Positions 55,355 to 64,000 of a stretch of DNA of 64,000 bases are shown here, piece by piece. Made by a program: the position numbers and the translations under genes. The DNA is from Xiphydria camelus. Taxonomy: Eukaryota; Arthropoda; Insecta; Hymenoptera; Xiphydriidae. The stretch lies in the NCBI GenBank assembly GCA_963678675.1, contig OY783194.1, positions 31,288,278 to 31,352,277 on the forward strand. Direction: 5' to 3'. A model generated the notes under the pieces. The model did no database searches, was not told the origin of the DNA, and was given only the letters and a program-made list of their open reading frames with translations. The stretch's first letter is position 1. Each line of letters opens with the position of its first letter.

Positions 55355-56050
55355 GGTACAAATTCTCTCTTTTCTCTTCATTTTTTCTGTTCCTCCTCTA
55401 ATTCACCCCTCTTCCCGCGCAAGAGAGTCCGCTTAGCGGCCGAATGAGGTGGTAGGGGAAAGCTCGTTGCCACCGATAACCGCGCGGGGGTGTACGGGGA
55501 GTCCTCTTCCGGGGTTGCATCTAAATGTCCATCTCCGCCGGGCAGCGCGCACGAGAGAGGGAGCGAGCCGCGCCGCTTAGCGCTCGACTGGACGAGGGTT
55601 ATTACGCCTCGGCGACGAGGGGTGCGCCCGTAGAGAGGGAGGGAGGGGAGAGTATAGCGCGGCGAGGCAAGACGAGGTGTCCGGACAAATAGAAACGTTC
55701 ACTTCGCTCGGCGAGTCTGCTCCGTGAGGTCGCCGGCTACATAGCGCTGTCGTGTAAACACGCGCTAACTGCCTGGGCTTGCCTTGCCCCTGCCTTCGCG
55801 TGCACCTCTTCCTCTCTCGCTACCGCGCTCGTTCCTCCGCCGTTCATCGTCCCTGTACGCGAGCGCGAGCGCGCGCGCGCACGTCCAGTCGGCTCTCCTC
55901 GCTGGACTCGCGCGAACGACTCACTTCGGGTTCCGGAAAGGCCCGCAGTTCGAGCGGCTGCTTCGGATTTTCGTTCCTCATCGTCGTTTTTCCTCTCGGC
56001 CGAGAGTTGCGCGCGGTCGAGGGTTTCGAGAGGAAGAGACTTTGGAATCT
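55355..56050. other. No feature seen
   Basis: CpG-rich unique DNA. Confidence 0.5.
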
Positions 56051-56269
56051 ACCGTATGAGGTTAAACTTACTCGTCGGGGAAGAGACGTTGATCACTGTC
56101 ATTTAATTATTTATGGACGTTTGGGTTGTGTCGATATAAGACTTTATTGTAGATAAAAATGTAATTTTTGAGAAAGTATCATACGAATGTGCGAGCCGAA
56201 AGCTCATAGATAATGCGATAATAGCGATGAAGTTTTTTTTCTGACGAGTAAGTTTAGCTTTATGTGGTA
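56051..56269. mobile_element. MITE family D copy
   Basis: ACCGTATGAGGTTAAACTTA to AGTTTAGCTTTATGTGGT; diverged. Confidence 0.65.
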
Positions 56270-56289
56270 TACGGTACTAGAGTAGCTTT

Positions 56290-56640
56290 TCGCCCTCGTG
56301 GATCTCGAAATAATTTCATCCTCTATTTTACATCCTTAAGGGATAAGTTTCCAAAAATTTCGAGACACGCCTTTCGTAATTTCTAACCGAAAGGTTAAAT
56401 ATCGATTTTTTTTCATAGATCTAACTTCAAGAATGACGGATTTTCATACAAACTCCATCCCCTGTTTTACCACCTCAGGGGAAGAATTTCGTAAAATGTA
56501 TTCTTAGTGATGGATGCTTACCTGACAAAAGAAATCTACCGTCGAAATTTCATGTAATTAGCATCATCGGTTTCGGATCGACGTTGATGAATCAATCACG
56601 ACATGTTCTTTTATACGTATAACAAAGAAGATGAGGGAAT
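56290..56640 (+). repeat. Unclassified repeat resembling an arthropod retroelement tail
   Basis: Phrases such as CATACAAACTCCATCCCCTG, TTTCATGTAATTAGCATCAT and GACATGTTCTTTTATACGTA recall interspersed-repeat tails common in insects (RTE-like). Recognition is from memory and uncertain. No open frame, no clear ends. Confidence 0.35.
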
Positions 56641-57428
56641 GTTTCAATGGACATAACGATCTCGAATATCATCCACCGTCGCTCAGCGCGCGGGCTACTT
56701 CCACGACGAAGACCCCCCCCGTCGACGCGGAGAAGCGGAAACAAAGATGGCCGTTGGCATAGCCGCGCGTTCTATTCGACGAGACAACAAGCCGCGGTCG
56801 CGCGTGTGTGCTCGTTCGATTAGCGGACGAGTGCGAGTTGTTTCGCTTCCTCGTTAATAAGCGGTCCCCTTCGCGCTCGTCGATTTCTCTATCCGCCGCG
56901 ACGATTCGACCGAAGCGCGCATTCCCATGGCATGGGCTGCGCACGACAGAGTCGCGCACTGTGCTCGCGTGGGATTTCTCGCGAGAGCGGCCGCCCTCGC
57001 TGATTACCCGAGGAAGTAGTAGGTGAAACTGAATGGTTCGACGGAGAGTTTGCGGGGATCGAAGACGACGTTGAAACGGGCGTACGCGTCTCGCAGGAAG
57101 GAACAGAGAGCTTAGCCGGGACGGTTGAATCATCTCGGAGCGTATAAAGCTGATACGAGCACATACTTAAGCAGGGAGCAAGGCAGCGATGAGACCGGAG
57201 AGTGTAAAATGATGGAAATAAATTTATTCGAATGGGGGGGCGCTTTGCTTTGCTCTAGAATACATCGGCGCGATGACACCTCCGTCATACGATTCATTGT
57301 GCTCGTTCTAATAAGAAAATACTCCGATTCTCGAGTTTATGCGACCAACTTTCGTTTACGAAAATCTTTGGATCTTGCCAATCTCTTTACAGCCGTTCTG
57401 TCCACTCAACCTATTTCATTAGTTAAAA
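56641..57428. other. No feature seen
   Basis: CpG-rich unique DNA. Confidence 0.5.
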
Positions 57429-57677
57429 CCAGGCGAAAAACCGTACATGGATTTGGTGCTGTGAGGACAATATATGTAATTTCTATATAAGCTATATATG
57501 GACTATATCTATGGATTATGCAAAAATAGAAAAGATTTAAATAATCCATATATTCTCCATATATGGTTTATGTAGAAATCGTATATAGTCCAAATAGGAC
57601 TATATAATCCATACATCTATAGACTATTTGTCCATATATGGACTATGTACAACACGAATAGAAGTTTTCCGCCTGGG
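57429..57677. mobile_element. MITE family E copy
   Basis: CCAGGCGAAAAACCGTACAT at the left, GAAGTTTTCCGCCTGG at the right; palindromic AT-rich interior. Confidence 0.65.
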
Positions 57678-57773
57678 GAACTAGAGAGACTCCTAGGTAT
57701 ATGAAAGTTTCTCGCGTGAGCTCGAAAATCTAGGCATGCGTTTATCCGCGAGTCGAAATTTTAATACTTATTA

Positions 57774-57910
57774 GTCTGAGGTTAAATTTGGCGAAAGCGG
57801 ACAAATTAGCCACTTGTAGTTCGAAATTAATCCTAAATTTGAAGGTTCAAACATTAGTTTAGACCTGCAAGTCGCCGATTTATACGTTTTCGCCAAATTT
57901 AACGTCAAAC
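57774..57910. mobile_element. 137-base foldback ending GTTTGACGTTAAATTTGGCG
   Basis: GTCTGAGGTTAAATTTGGCG at the left and the complement of GTTTGACGTTAAATTTGGCG at the right, TA on both sides. Single copy. Confidence 0.65.
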
Positions 57911-57912
57911 TA

Positions 57913-58679
57913 GTTTCCAAATTTCGATTCAGATAGCCTAACACTTTCGGGTGTCGACTACTATACGGAATTCCAATAATCCCGCATGGAAACCGAACAG
58001 TGCGTCATCGACGCGTTCGGTAACACGTACAGCCGATGCCACGCGCGATTCGATCGCGACTATACGCTCTTGGCCCATCCGTCCCTTCGTTATTTATGCC
58101 TTGATTTATTATAATCGAGAGGCTCGGCCCATTTGATCCGCACCGACCGCCAGTTCTCGCGTTCGCGCCGCGTGTCTCGTATCTCCCTTTCTCGCGCTCT
58201 CCTCTTTCTCTTCCCTCCCTCCTTCTCCCCCTCATTCTCTCTTCGAACTCGCCCCACCCCCATTCCGCTCGAGGACGCGGCAAAGGTATACGCGCTTCGC
58301 GTACATCGTCGCGCGCGCGGTCGAAGAGCCCACTTAGAAGTCGTATTTTACGTCGAGCGTCGCTGCGCGTTAATTGATCCCGGCACCTCTTGCGCGGCGT
58401 AACGCTATCTCTCGCGTGTCGTCCGCGCGCCGTCCTGACCCGCCTCAACCCAAATTAGCCGTGGGTTCGCGCGCGGAGCCGCCTCCGGGGAAAACGCGCG
58501 CGAGTATGGGAGCGGTCCGCAGAAACCGGCCGCTCTCGCGCGGTTATTCGCTTTACGGCGAGGTCCGAGAAACGTGGCTCGTTTGGTGCTTCCTACCTTC
58601 GCGCGCGTGGGATTCGATCGAATCGAATGGCGTGAAAGACGATTGGTCGTTTCTTTTGTTCGAAGACATGCCTCACACA
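57913..58679. other. No feature seen
   Basis: CpG-rich unique DNA with a pyrimidine-rich stretch at 58187-58265. Confidence 0.5.
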
Positions 58680-58712
58680 GGTGGAAAAGTTTTATACGGA
58701 TTGTGTGGGGTA
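58680..58712. mobile_element. MITE family E end fragment
   Basis: AGGTGGAAAAGTTTTATACG resembles a left E end; nothing follows. Confidence 0.35.
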
Positions 58713-58830
58713 AGCGGTAACAGTGTTGTTGACACCATCCGATGACAAATGCATTAGATAGAAAGAGATCGACGCATGTCGATGACTGAAAATTTCGTCT
58801 GCTCAGTCGGCTCTCACACCGGAGCAACTG

Positions 58831-59013
58831 CACTGAGAAAAGAAAAAGATTAAAAATTATTCTGTTAGGAGGATAATGTGAGTACGAAATCAAAAATTAT
58901 CCTTCCAGGGTTTAAAATTTAACCTTCGTTAAGATAATTTTTGATCTAGTTTACCTTTTGTACTCAGATTATTCTTCTAACACAATAATTTTTAATCTTT
59001 TTTTTCCTCAGTG
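58831..59013. mobile_element. MITE nested in the Harbinger left inverted repeat
   Basis: Foldback from CACTGAGAAAAG to CCTCAGTG, with arms around AAAAATTATTCT / AATAATTTTTAATC. It interrupts the Harbinger repeat and is flanked by TG on both sides; the uninterrupted copy at the right end reads GAGCAACTGGC. The flanking duplication is therefore TG, not the usual TA. Confidence 0.7.
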
Positions 59014-59126
59014 TGGCGACTAGCAACTAGCAATGAGCAATTATCTATAGGCAACAGAATTTCGATGTTCTCTCACACGTTTTAGTGTTTTGGCTATTAA
59101 GATGAAAAAGAAAAAAAAGGACGTTT

Positions 59127-59343
59127 TGGATACATCCTGCATTAACACAATTAATGGAACACAGTGCCAATGTGTGTGCTAAAGAACTGAGTTCACATCC
59201 TGAACATTTTAAGAACTGTTACCGAATGGAGCCGAATACCTTTCATATTCTCCTTCAATTAGTAGAGCAGCGACTAACAAAAAGAGACCTACTAACTACA
59301 GAGAAGCTGTTAGTCCTATAGACAAATTATTAATTACACTCAG
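59127..59343 (+). pseudogene. Harbinger (HARBI1-like) transposase N-terminal fragment, frameshifted
   Basis: Translation gives WIHPALTQLMEHSANVCAKE, then HPEHFKNCYRMEPNTFHILL and LVEQRLTKRD. After a one-base shift it continues NYREAVSPIDKLLITLR. This is the characteristic PIF/Harbinger N-terminal order (FRMSPETF..LL, then T.FREAISPEERL.ITLR). The catalytic DDE domain is absent. A stop (TAG at 59319-59321) interrupts the first frame. The fragment ends at CAG|GTAATT, a plausible ancient donor site. Confidence 0.7.
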
Positions 59344-59802
59344 GTAATTTGAAGCAAAAGTGTTTTATTAATTCCAAATCTACATGTTTTTGCTTACAAC
59401 AAATTCACACTGCGGCATATACTTTTCATAATAAGACCTTATATTAGACAGTGGTTCAAAACCTTACATGTTTTTCCTTACAACAAATTCACTCTGCGGT
59501 AGATATATACTTTTCATAATACATTTTACATGTGGATTATGTGTTCTCTGAATATAGAAATAAGCGATATAGCGATAAATATCTCGGAGCGACCCGCACG
59601 TCGTATCACTGACGATATATGTTGCCTGTTGCTAGCAATAATCGAATACCGGCGATATCGCGTTGGTCTGGTGCGCGAGCGTCGACGCAGTTACAAGCGC
59701 AATGCTTTAGAGCGAAAATATCGCTTATTGCTCATTGCTAGTTGCTAGTTGCCAGTTGCTCTGGTGTGAGAGCCGCCTTAAGGTGTCAATAATTCTATCG
59801 CA

Positions 59803-60248
59803 TACCCTATACGAGTCTAAATTTATTCGTCAGGAAAGAAACTCGAATCATTATTATCTCATCATCAATGAACTTTTTGCCTACATCGATGTAAGACTTT
59901 GTTACAGATGGAATATAATCTTTAAAAAAGTATTATATAAACATGAGCCAACAGCTCATGGATAATGAGATAATAGTGATTTAAGTTTCTGCCCTGGCGA
60001 GTACACTGAGCAAAAAATGGTGTATTCAATTAAAACGGCGTTTACAGATGGGGGAATGCAAAATTATTTGCTTCGACTAATAAATTTTGTTATAGCGACT
60101 AACGGCTATTTGAATGAAACAGACTGTAATCCATTCGAGTCAATTATTAGTTCACGTAATTTGATCTACATTCACCCACCCGTAACCGCCGATTTAGTTA
60201 GATCTACTGTACTTTTTTCTCAGTGTAAGTTCGGTTTCATATTGTATA
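59803..60248. mobile_element. MITE family D copy with nested MITE A
   Basis: Left ACCCTATACGAGTCTAAATT, right (after the insertion) AGTTCGGTTTCATATTGTA. Interrupted exactly at the TA of GCGAGTAAGTT. Confidence 0.75.
60004..60225 (+). mobile_element. MITE family A copy nested in D
   Basis: CACTGAGCAAAAAATGGTGT to CTTTTTTCTCAGTG, 222 bases, with a TA duplication at 60002-60003 and 60226-60227. The cleanest proof of a TA target for this family. Confidence 0.8.
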
Positions 60249-60666
60249 CTCGATACATGGATTTGGTCCTATATGGAAGAAAATGGTTATCTTGACGTCA
60301 ATTACAATAAGCGTTACAACAAATTATGGTAAACATTGGGATAAGGCTAACGTGTAGGAATATCTACCAAAAAGGTAATGCAAATTTGGCATGTGAAATA
60401 TTGTATCAATATCAGGTTTATGGAGTAATGTGTCCTGCAATGTGCAATACCATTTACAAAAAAATAAATAAATAACGAACACTAAGATTCGTAGAGGAGA
60501 TAACGATGTATTATACTTGGAGCCAGAATTATCAAATAATTGGAGTAATTTCTGTATAAACCATATACAGTTCATACATATGCTTTATATAGAAATCACA
60601 CATGATCCACGTAGGACCAAATCCATATATGGACTACATACAAACCATGTAGAACTTTTCCGACTG
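60240..60666. mobile_element. MITE family E remnants around unclassified AT-rich DNA
   Basis: ATACATGGATTTGGTCCTAT at 60251 and GTATAAACCATATACAGTTC to GTAGAACTTTTCCGACTGAG at 60555-60666 are E-like. The middle (about 60290-60540) is unassigned and has a short A-rich stretch AAAAAAATAAATAAATAACG. Confidence 0.45.
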
Positions 60667-62224
60667 AGGTGGTTCCGAGCAAGATTACGACGCAGATCGA
60701 ACTATACCACGTGTATGTTCGGGGACATTTAAAAAAAGGTCAACGGACCGCGGGTGGTGATCGCGCGGGCTGCCGCGGTTCGTCAGCGGCGGGGCTGCCG
60801 CCGCCCACATAGCCGAGAGCGAGCGGGGAACCCTCGTTTCGTTCTCCACTTCGTATTCGGGATCGCACCGTGCGCAACGCGCGGCCCGGGCAGAGAAGTC
60901 GCGCCGGTTCACGCGGAGGTTATTAGGCGGCCGACATAAAACGCGCGTTTAGGTGCGATTTAATATTTCCAGCTACGGGCATAAAATCCGACTCTATCGG
61001 CCTGGACCCACGTGAAGAGGAGGAGGGGAGGACTCTCTGATTTCTTTCTTTCTGATTTCTTTGTGACGCCGACATCTGGTCGGCACCGCGCGCTACACAT
61101 GCGACGCTCTCCGCGAGAATTCGGAATTTTTTTCCCCCCGAAGGGGCGCGTGAGCGGCACCGAACGCTTTGTCGCGCCGCGCGCTTTCCCGCGAATACGA
61201 CGTCGCGCGACGGAAACCGAGAAGACGAGACGCGAAACTATACATATACCTATACAGAGGCGTTCGCAGTAGGTACCTATAGCACGGGATATAGCGTCGC
61301 CGCGCGAAGCTTTTCAGAGAAGACCGAGCCGCGGAATCCCATCGGATTAGACGAGGGGTTTATCTCCTTCCGCGAAGCGATATCGCTGCGGGATTGAGCC
61401 GATTGATTTCGCCCTAATAATGGCCATTCGCGAAGGGCATTCTCTCCCTCTCCCGTTTCCTGCGCACTCGGCGGAGAGCCGCTTCGTCGTCGCGCAATAC
61501 CCTCCGTCCTTCCGGCCGTGGGTCGGGGCCGTCCCATTTTCTTCGAAGCGCAATCACCCGCGGACCGCAATTATTGACATCCCTCTCGATTCACTTTCGA
61601 TCATTATCTCTCTCTCTCTCTCTCTCGCTCTCAGTCCCGTCGATCGTCCGAGCGAGGACAAGCCACCGCGCCAATTGGTTTCAGCAAGGAAGGGAGTAGT
61701 ATATCGCTATACAGGGTGCGATGCGATCGTTGTGCAGTCCAGGCGCGTTGCTTGAAGCCGAGTCGACTTTTTTTTCGCGGTTCTGAACCATTCCTTCGAA
61801 TAAGCGCGACGCTCGTTTTCGATCTCGACTGGTTCGTGGAGATTCGACTTTTTTGTCGAAGGACTTTTTTGCTATTCGCGCGCAAGGTTACACGATCGAA
61901 GGAGAGTGACGAATTGATGGTATACCTAGGTATGTGTGATCGACTCAACCGATAAAATATAAGATATGTAAGCGAATTTTTATGCGCGAGAAATTTTTTT
62001 TCTTCGGCAAATCAATGATGTTTTTGACGTTCCTTTAAGATGTCCTCGATAAACTTGTAATTTTCTGAATCAATACGAAGAGATACATATACAGTTGTAA
62101 GATGGGGTAGTCGAGAATTCAATTCGAGAGATTTCAATTTCGACGAAAATGCTTTGATATTTTTTTCCATTTTTAAAGCACGGTTATTCGGTTGATATCT
62201 CGAAGAAAATACGATATTGGCAAA
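60667..62224. other. No gene; TC tract
   Basis: CpG-rich to 61900, then AT-rich. Confidence 0.5.
61608..61626 (+). repeat. (TC)n microsatellite
   Basis: About nine TC units. Shorter GA/CT tracts also occur at 9399, 41428 and 47259. Confidence 0.9.
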
Positions 62225-62410
62225 CGTTTGCATAAACACATTATTTTAAGAACATTTATTCGATTAGAATAATGAATATCGATTGGACGTAAATATCATT
62301 GACTTAATTTAATATTATTCGGATAATATCGATATTTTTTCAATTCGAACAAATGTGTTCTTAAAGAACTAGCCAAATACTCGTTTATTTTGATCGAGCA
62401 AATTTTCCCC
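62225..62410. mobile_element. MITE family P copy (eroded)
   Basis: AAGAACATTTATTCGATTAG and AATATCGATTGGACGTAAAT match the full copy at 45047; outer ends are lost. Confidence 0.6.
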
Positions 62411-62477
62411 CTCATCGCGTAAAGTCCGCAAGATTCCTCATTGCGCGAGTCTCCTTTTTGGCGACCATATTCTTACG

Positions 62478-62738
62478 CCCAGAAGGCCTAGTTGAATACG
62501 AATCTAATAGAAAAATTTATCAGAGATGAATAGAAATTTATTCATATCGAACAAAAGTCTATTTGAACTACATTTGTGTTCCACTAGATTTGTACCTGCC
62601 TACTTGAATAAAAAGATATGCAAAATATTTATCCACAATTCAAGTAGACCTTTATCCGATATGAATAAATTTCTATTTATCTCCGATAAAGTTTTCTACT
62701 ATAGGTTCGTATTCAACCAGACCTTTTCACACTCAGCG
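62478..62738. mobile_element. MITE family B copy
   Basis: CCTAGTTGAATACGAATCTA at the left and CAACCAGACCTTTTCACACT at the right; arms through CATATCGAACAAAAGTCTAT. Confidence 0.65.
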
Positions 62739-63230
62739 TACACAATTCTTTCTTCCTCCGCGACCTCGCCACTCGCTATTTTTTTAGAACTCTCCGTGCT
62801 CCTTCGATCGGAGCGATCGGCCGAGATCATCACCGGTCGATCGGGCAGACGAGCTACCGCGCGCGATACGATCGCGGGGTGCGGCGGGTGGGTCGGTCGG
62901 TATATGCAGATTTTACGAGAGCGTAACGGCGTGTACGCCACTCGTGTCGTAATGATTATAATTGCGCTCGCTATCTTTAATGCTTGCAGGGGGAGCCGGT
63001 AATGGTAGCCGCCATTATGGCCGCTCGTATAACGCGCGATCTTGATATCCCCACTATATAACCGGGCCTCGTGCTTTCTCGCAAACAAAACCATTCTTAC
63101 CGAGTACGAACGATCCTCTTACTCGGCGCTGGAAATTCAGCTGACCTCCGCGGTAGGTAATCTCGCTCGACTAACGTGTACGCGGCGAAAGGGGGAAGGC
63201 AGGATGCGTCGGTGGGATACGAGCAGAGTA
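62739..63230. other. No gene; second GCCATTATGGC palindrome
   Basis: GCCGCCATTATGGCCGC at 63008-63024; otherwise CpG-rich unique DNA. Confidence 0.45.
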
Positions 63231-63457
63231 CACAGAGGGAAAAAACGATATATTCAATTTTAAATCTGCTATTACGGGTGGTGGAATGCTGAATTAGTCG
63301 CTCCGACTATAATAAGTTTGATTATAACGATTAACGGCTATTTGAAGGAAACAGGCTGCAGTCCATTCGAGTTAATTATTAAGCCAAGTAATTTGATCTG
63401 CATTCCCTCACTTGTAATCGCCGGTTTAGTCAAATCTGCTACATTTTTCTCTCAGTG
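63231..63457 (+). mobile_element. MITE family A copy
   Basis: CACAGAGGGAAAAAACGATA to ACATTTTTCTCTCAGTG. TA precedes it, and the right side abuts family B. Confidence 0.75.
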
Positions 63458-63708
63458 CACATCCAGGGAAAAGGTTTGGTTGAATACGAAACTAATATAA
63501 AAAACTTATTTGAGAGGAATAGGAATTCATTCACGTCGAACAAAAGTCTATTTGAATTAGATAAATGTTCCAATTGGTTCGTAGTCGATTAAAAAGACCT
63601 GCAAATTATTTATCTAATTCAGAAAGACTTTGGTGTGAATAAATTCCTATTTATCTGAAATACATTTTTATATCAGGTTCTTATTCGACTAGACTTTTTC
63701 CTTGAGTG
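63458..63708. mobile_element. MITE family B copy
   Basis: ATCCAGGGAAAAGGTTTGGT to ACTAGACTTTTTCCTTGAGTG then TA; arms through CACGTCGAACAAAAGTCTAT. Confidence 0.7.
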
Positions 63709-63829
63709 TAAGGCGCCGTTAAAAATATTTACCTTTAATTTCGGGAAAGTTCTCATGTTTTTATCAAATGTAAAAATGTATCAAATGTAGCGGTTGTCAT
63801 ACAATCTTCTTCTGAAATTCGGAAAAGTG

Positions 63830-64000
63830 TCACATATGGATCATAAATTTTATAAGCAAATATATTAATTTTCACAATTACGGAGTCTATTAATTTTCGC
63901 AATTACAGAGTCTATTCATTTTTATAATTACAGAGTCTATTCATTTTCATAATTACAAAGTCTATTCATTTTCATAATTACGTATTGGACAAAAGTATAT
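63830..64000 (+). repeat. Family M fragment expanded into a 25-base tandem array
   Basis: After ATATATTAATTTTCACAATT, the unit GAGTCTATTCATTTTCATAATTACA-like (25 bases) recurs at 63882, 63908, 63933 and 63958, then ATTACGTATTGGACAAAAG continues as in family M. Runs out of the window. Confidence 0.65.

Larger units (their letters stand above)
58809..59774 (+). mobile_element. PIF/Harbinger-type DNA transposon relic
   Basis: Long terminal inverted repeats: GGCTCTCACACCGGAGCAAC at 58809, resuming GACTAGCAACTAGCAATGAG near 59018, match the complement of 59728-59774. The left repeat is split by a 183-base MITE (58831-59013). Inside lies a broken transposase fragment and a partly duplicated AT-rich tail (59382-59430 resembles 59464-59520). 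Harbinger elements normally duplicate a TWA target; no clear duplication is visible here. The element is non-functional and largely deleted. Confidence 0.65.
25178..64000 (+). other. retn: Downstream intron of retn (5' part, inferred)
   Basis: From the ARID-boundary donor to the window end no continuation of the ARID domain is visible in any frame, so this is read as more than 38.8 kb of a single intron. It starts with a three-level transposon nest 110 bases after the exon and contains a candidate antisense gene end near 45.8 kb. If read through, the exon frame continues to a TGA at 25301-25303, inside the first terminal repeat of that nest. Confidence 0.6.

Noticed and set aside
60324..60575. 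83-codon minus frame with Phe/Leu/Tyr-rich content
   Set aside because: AT-rich frame between E remnants; no signal or domain recognised.
62012..62239. 75-codon minus frame in AT-rich DNA (IKAFSSKLKSLELNSR)
   Set aside because: Looks more protein-like than most, but there is no splice, start or family evidence; the upstream part runs into an eroded MITE P copy.
63858..63982. Regular array of 25-base repeats as a CRISPR
   Set aside because: Contiguous tandem units without spacers, in a eukaryotic genome, derived from a MITE end.

Overview
The window is insect nuclear DNA, most likely hymenopteran (ant- or wasp-like). The order is an inference from CpG-dense DNA without CpG depletion, the very many small AT-rich inverted-repeat transposons and the insect-type protein fragment; the sequence does not prove it. 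No bacterial, phage, CRISPR or operon signal was seen.

Only one protein-coding gene is clearly supported: two consecutive plus-strand exons (24495-24701 and 24782-25177) of the ARID3-family transcription factor dead ringer/retained (retn). They encode an acidic, low-complexity, polyglutamine N-terminal region and the first residues of the ARID domain (SWSFEEQFKQVRQ). An 80-base intron separates them. The rest of the ARID domain and the upstream exons are not in the window, so 1-24494 and 25178-64000 are read as parts of two very large retn introns. The exon/intron edges are unusual. The donor is a tandem GT/GC pair 9 bases apart that would add or omit Val-Arg-Gln in the ARID domain. The preceding acceptor is a run of CAG triplets that also encodes glutamine.

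The introns alternate between CpG-rich unique DNA and clusters of short AT-rich transposons. I distinguish over fifteen inverted-repeat (MITE-like) families, labelled here A, B, C and so on (labels are mine). Most duplicate a TA target, and many unrelated interiors share the same ends (CACTGAGAGAAA or CACTGTAAAA). They are heavily nested: A in D, D in E, E in A, A in G, A in R, D in C, N in O, I in N, I in H, R in Q, C in M. Several nests keep exact target duplications, so the insertion order can be read. Other elements include two TTAA-flanked piggyBac-type MITEs, a TTA-flanked foldback, three foldbacks ending CAGGGTGT, a PIF/Harbinger relic with a recognisable transposase fragment and a left inverted repeat split by another MITE, and a small retroposon with a 14-base target duplication carrying a hammerhead-ribozyme-like motif.

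On the minus strand near 45.8 kb there is a good candidate terminal exon of an unrelated nested gene: polypyrimidine acceptor, a short cysteine-containing reading frame, stop codon and AATAAA signal. I do not recognise its protein. Nearly all other open frames lie in CpG-rich or simple-repeat DNA and are not supported as genes.
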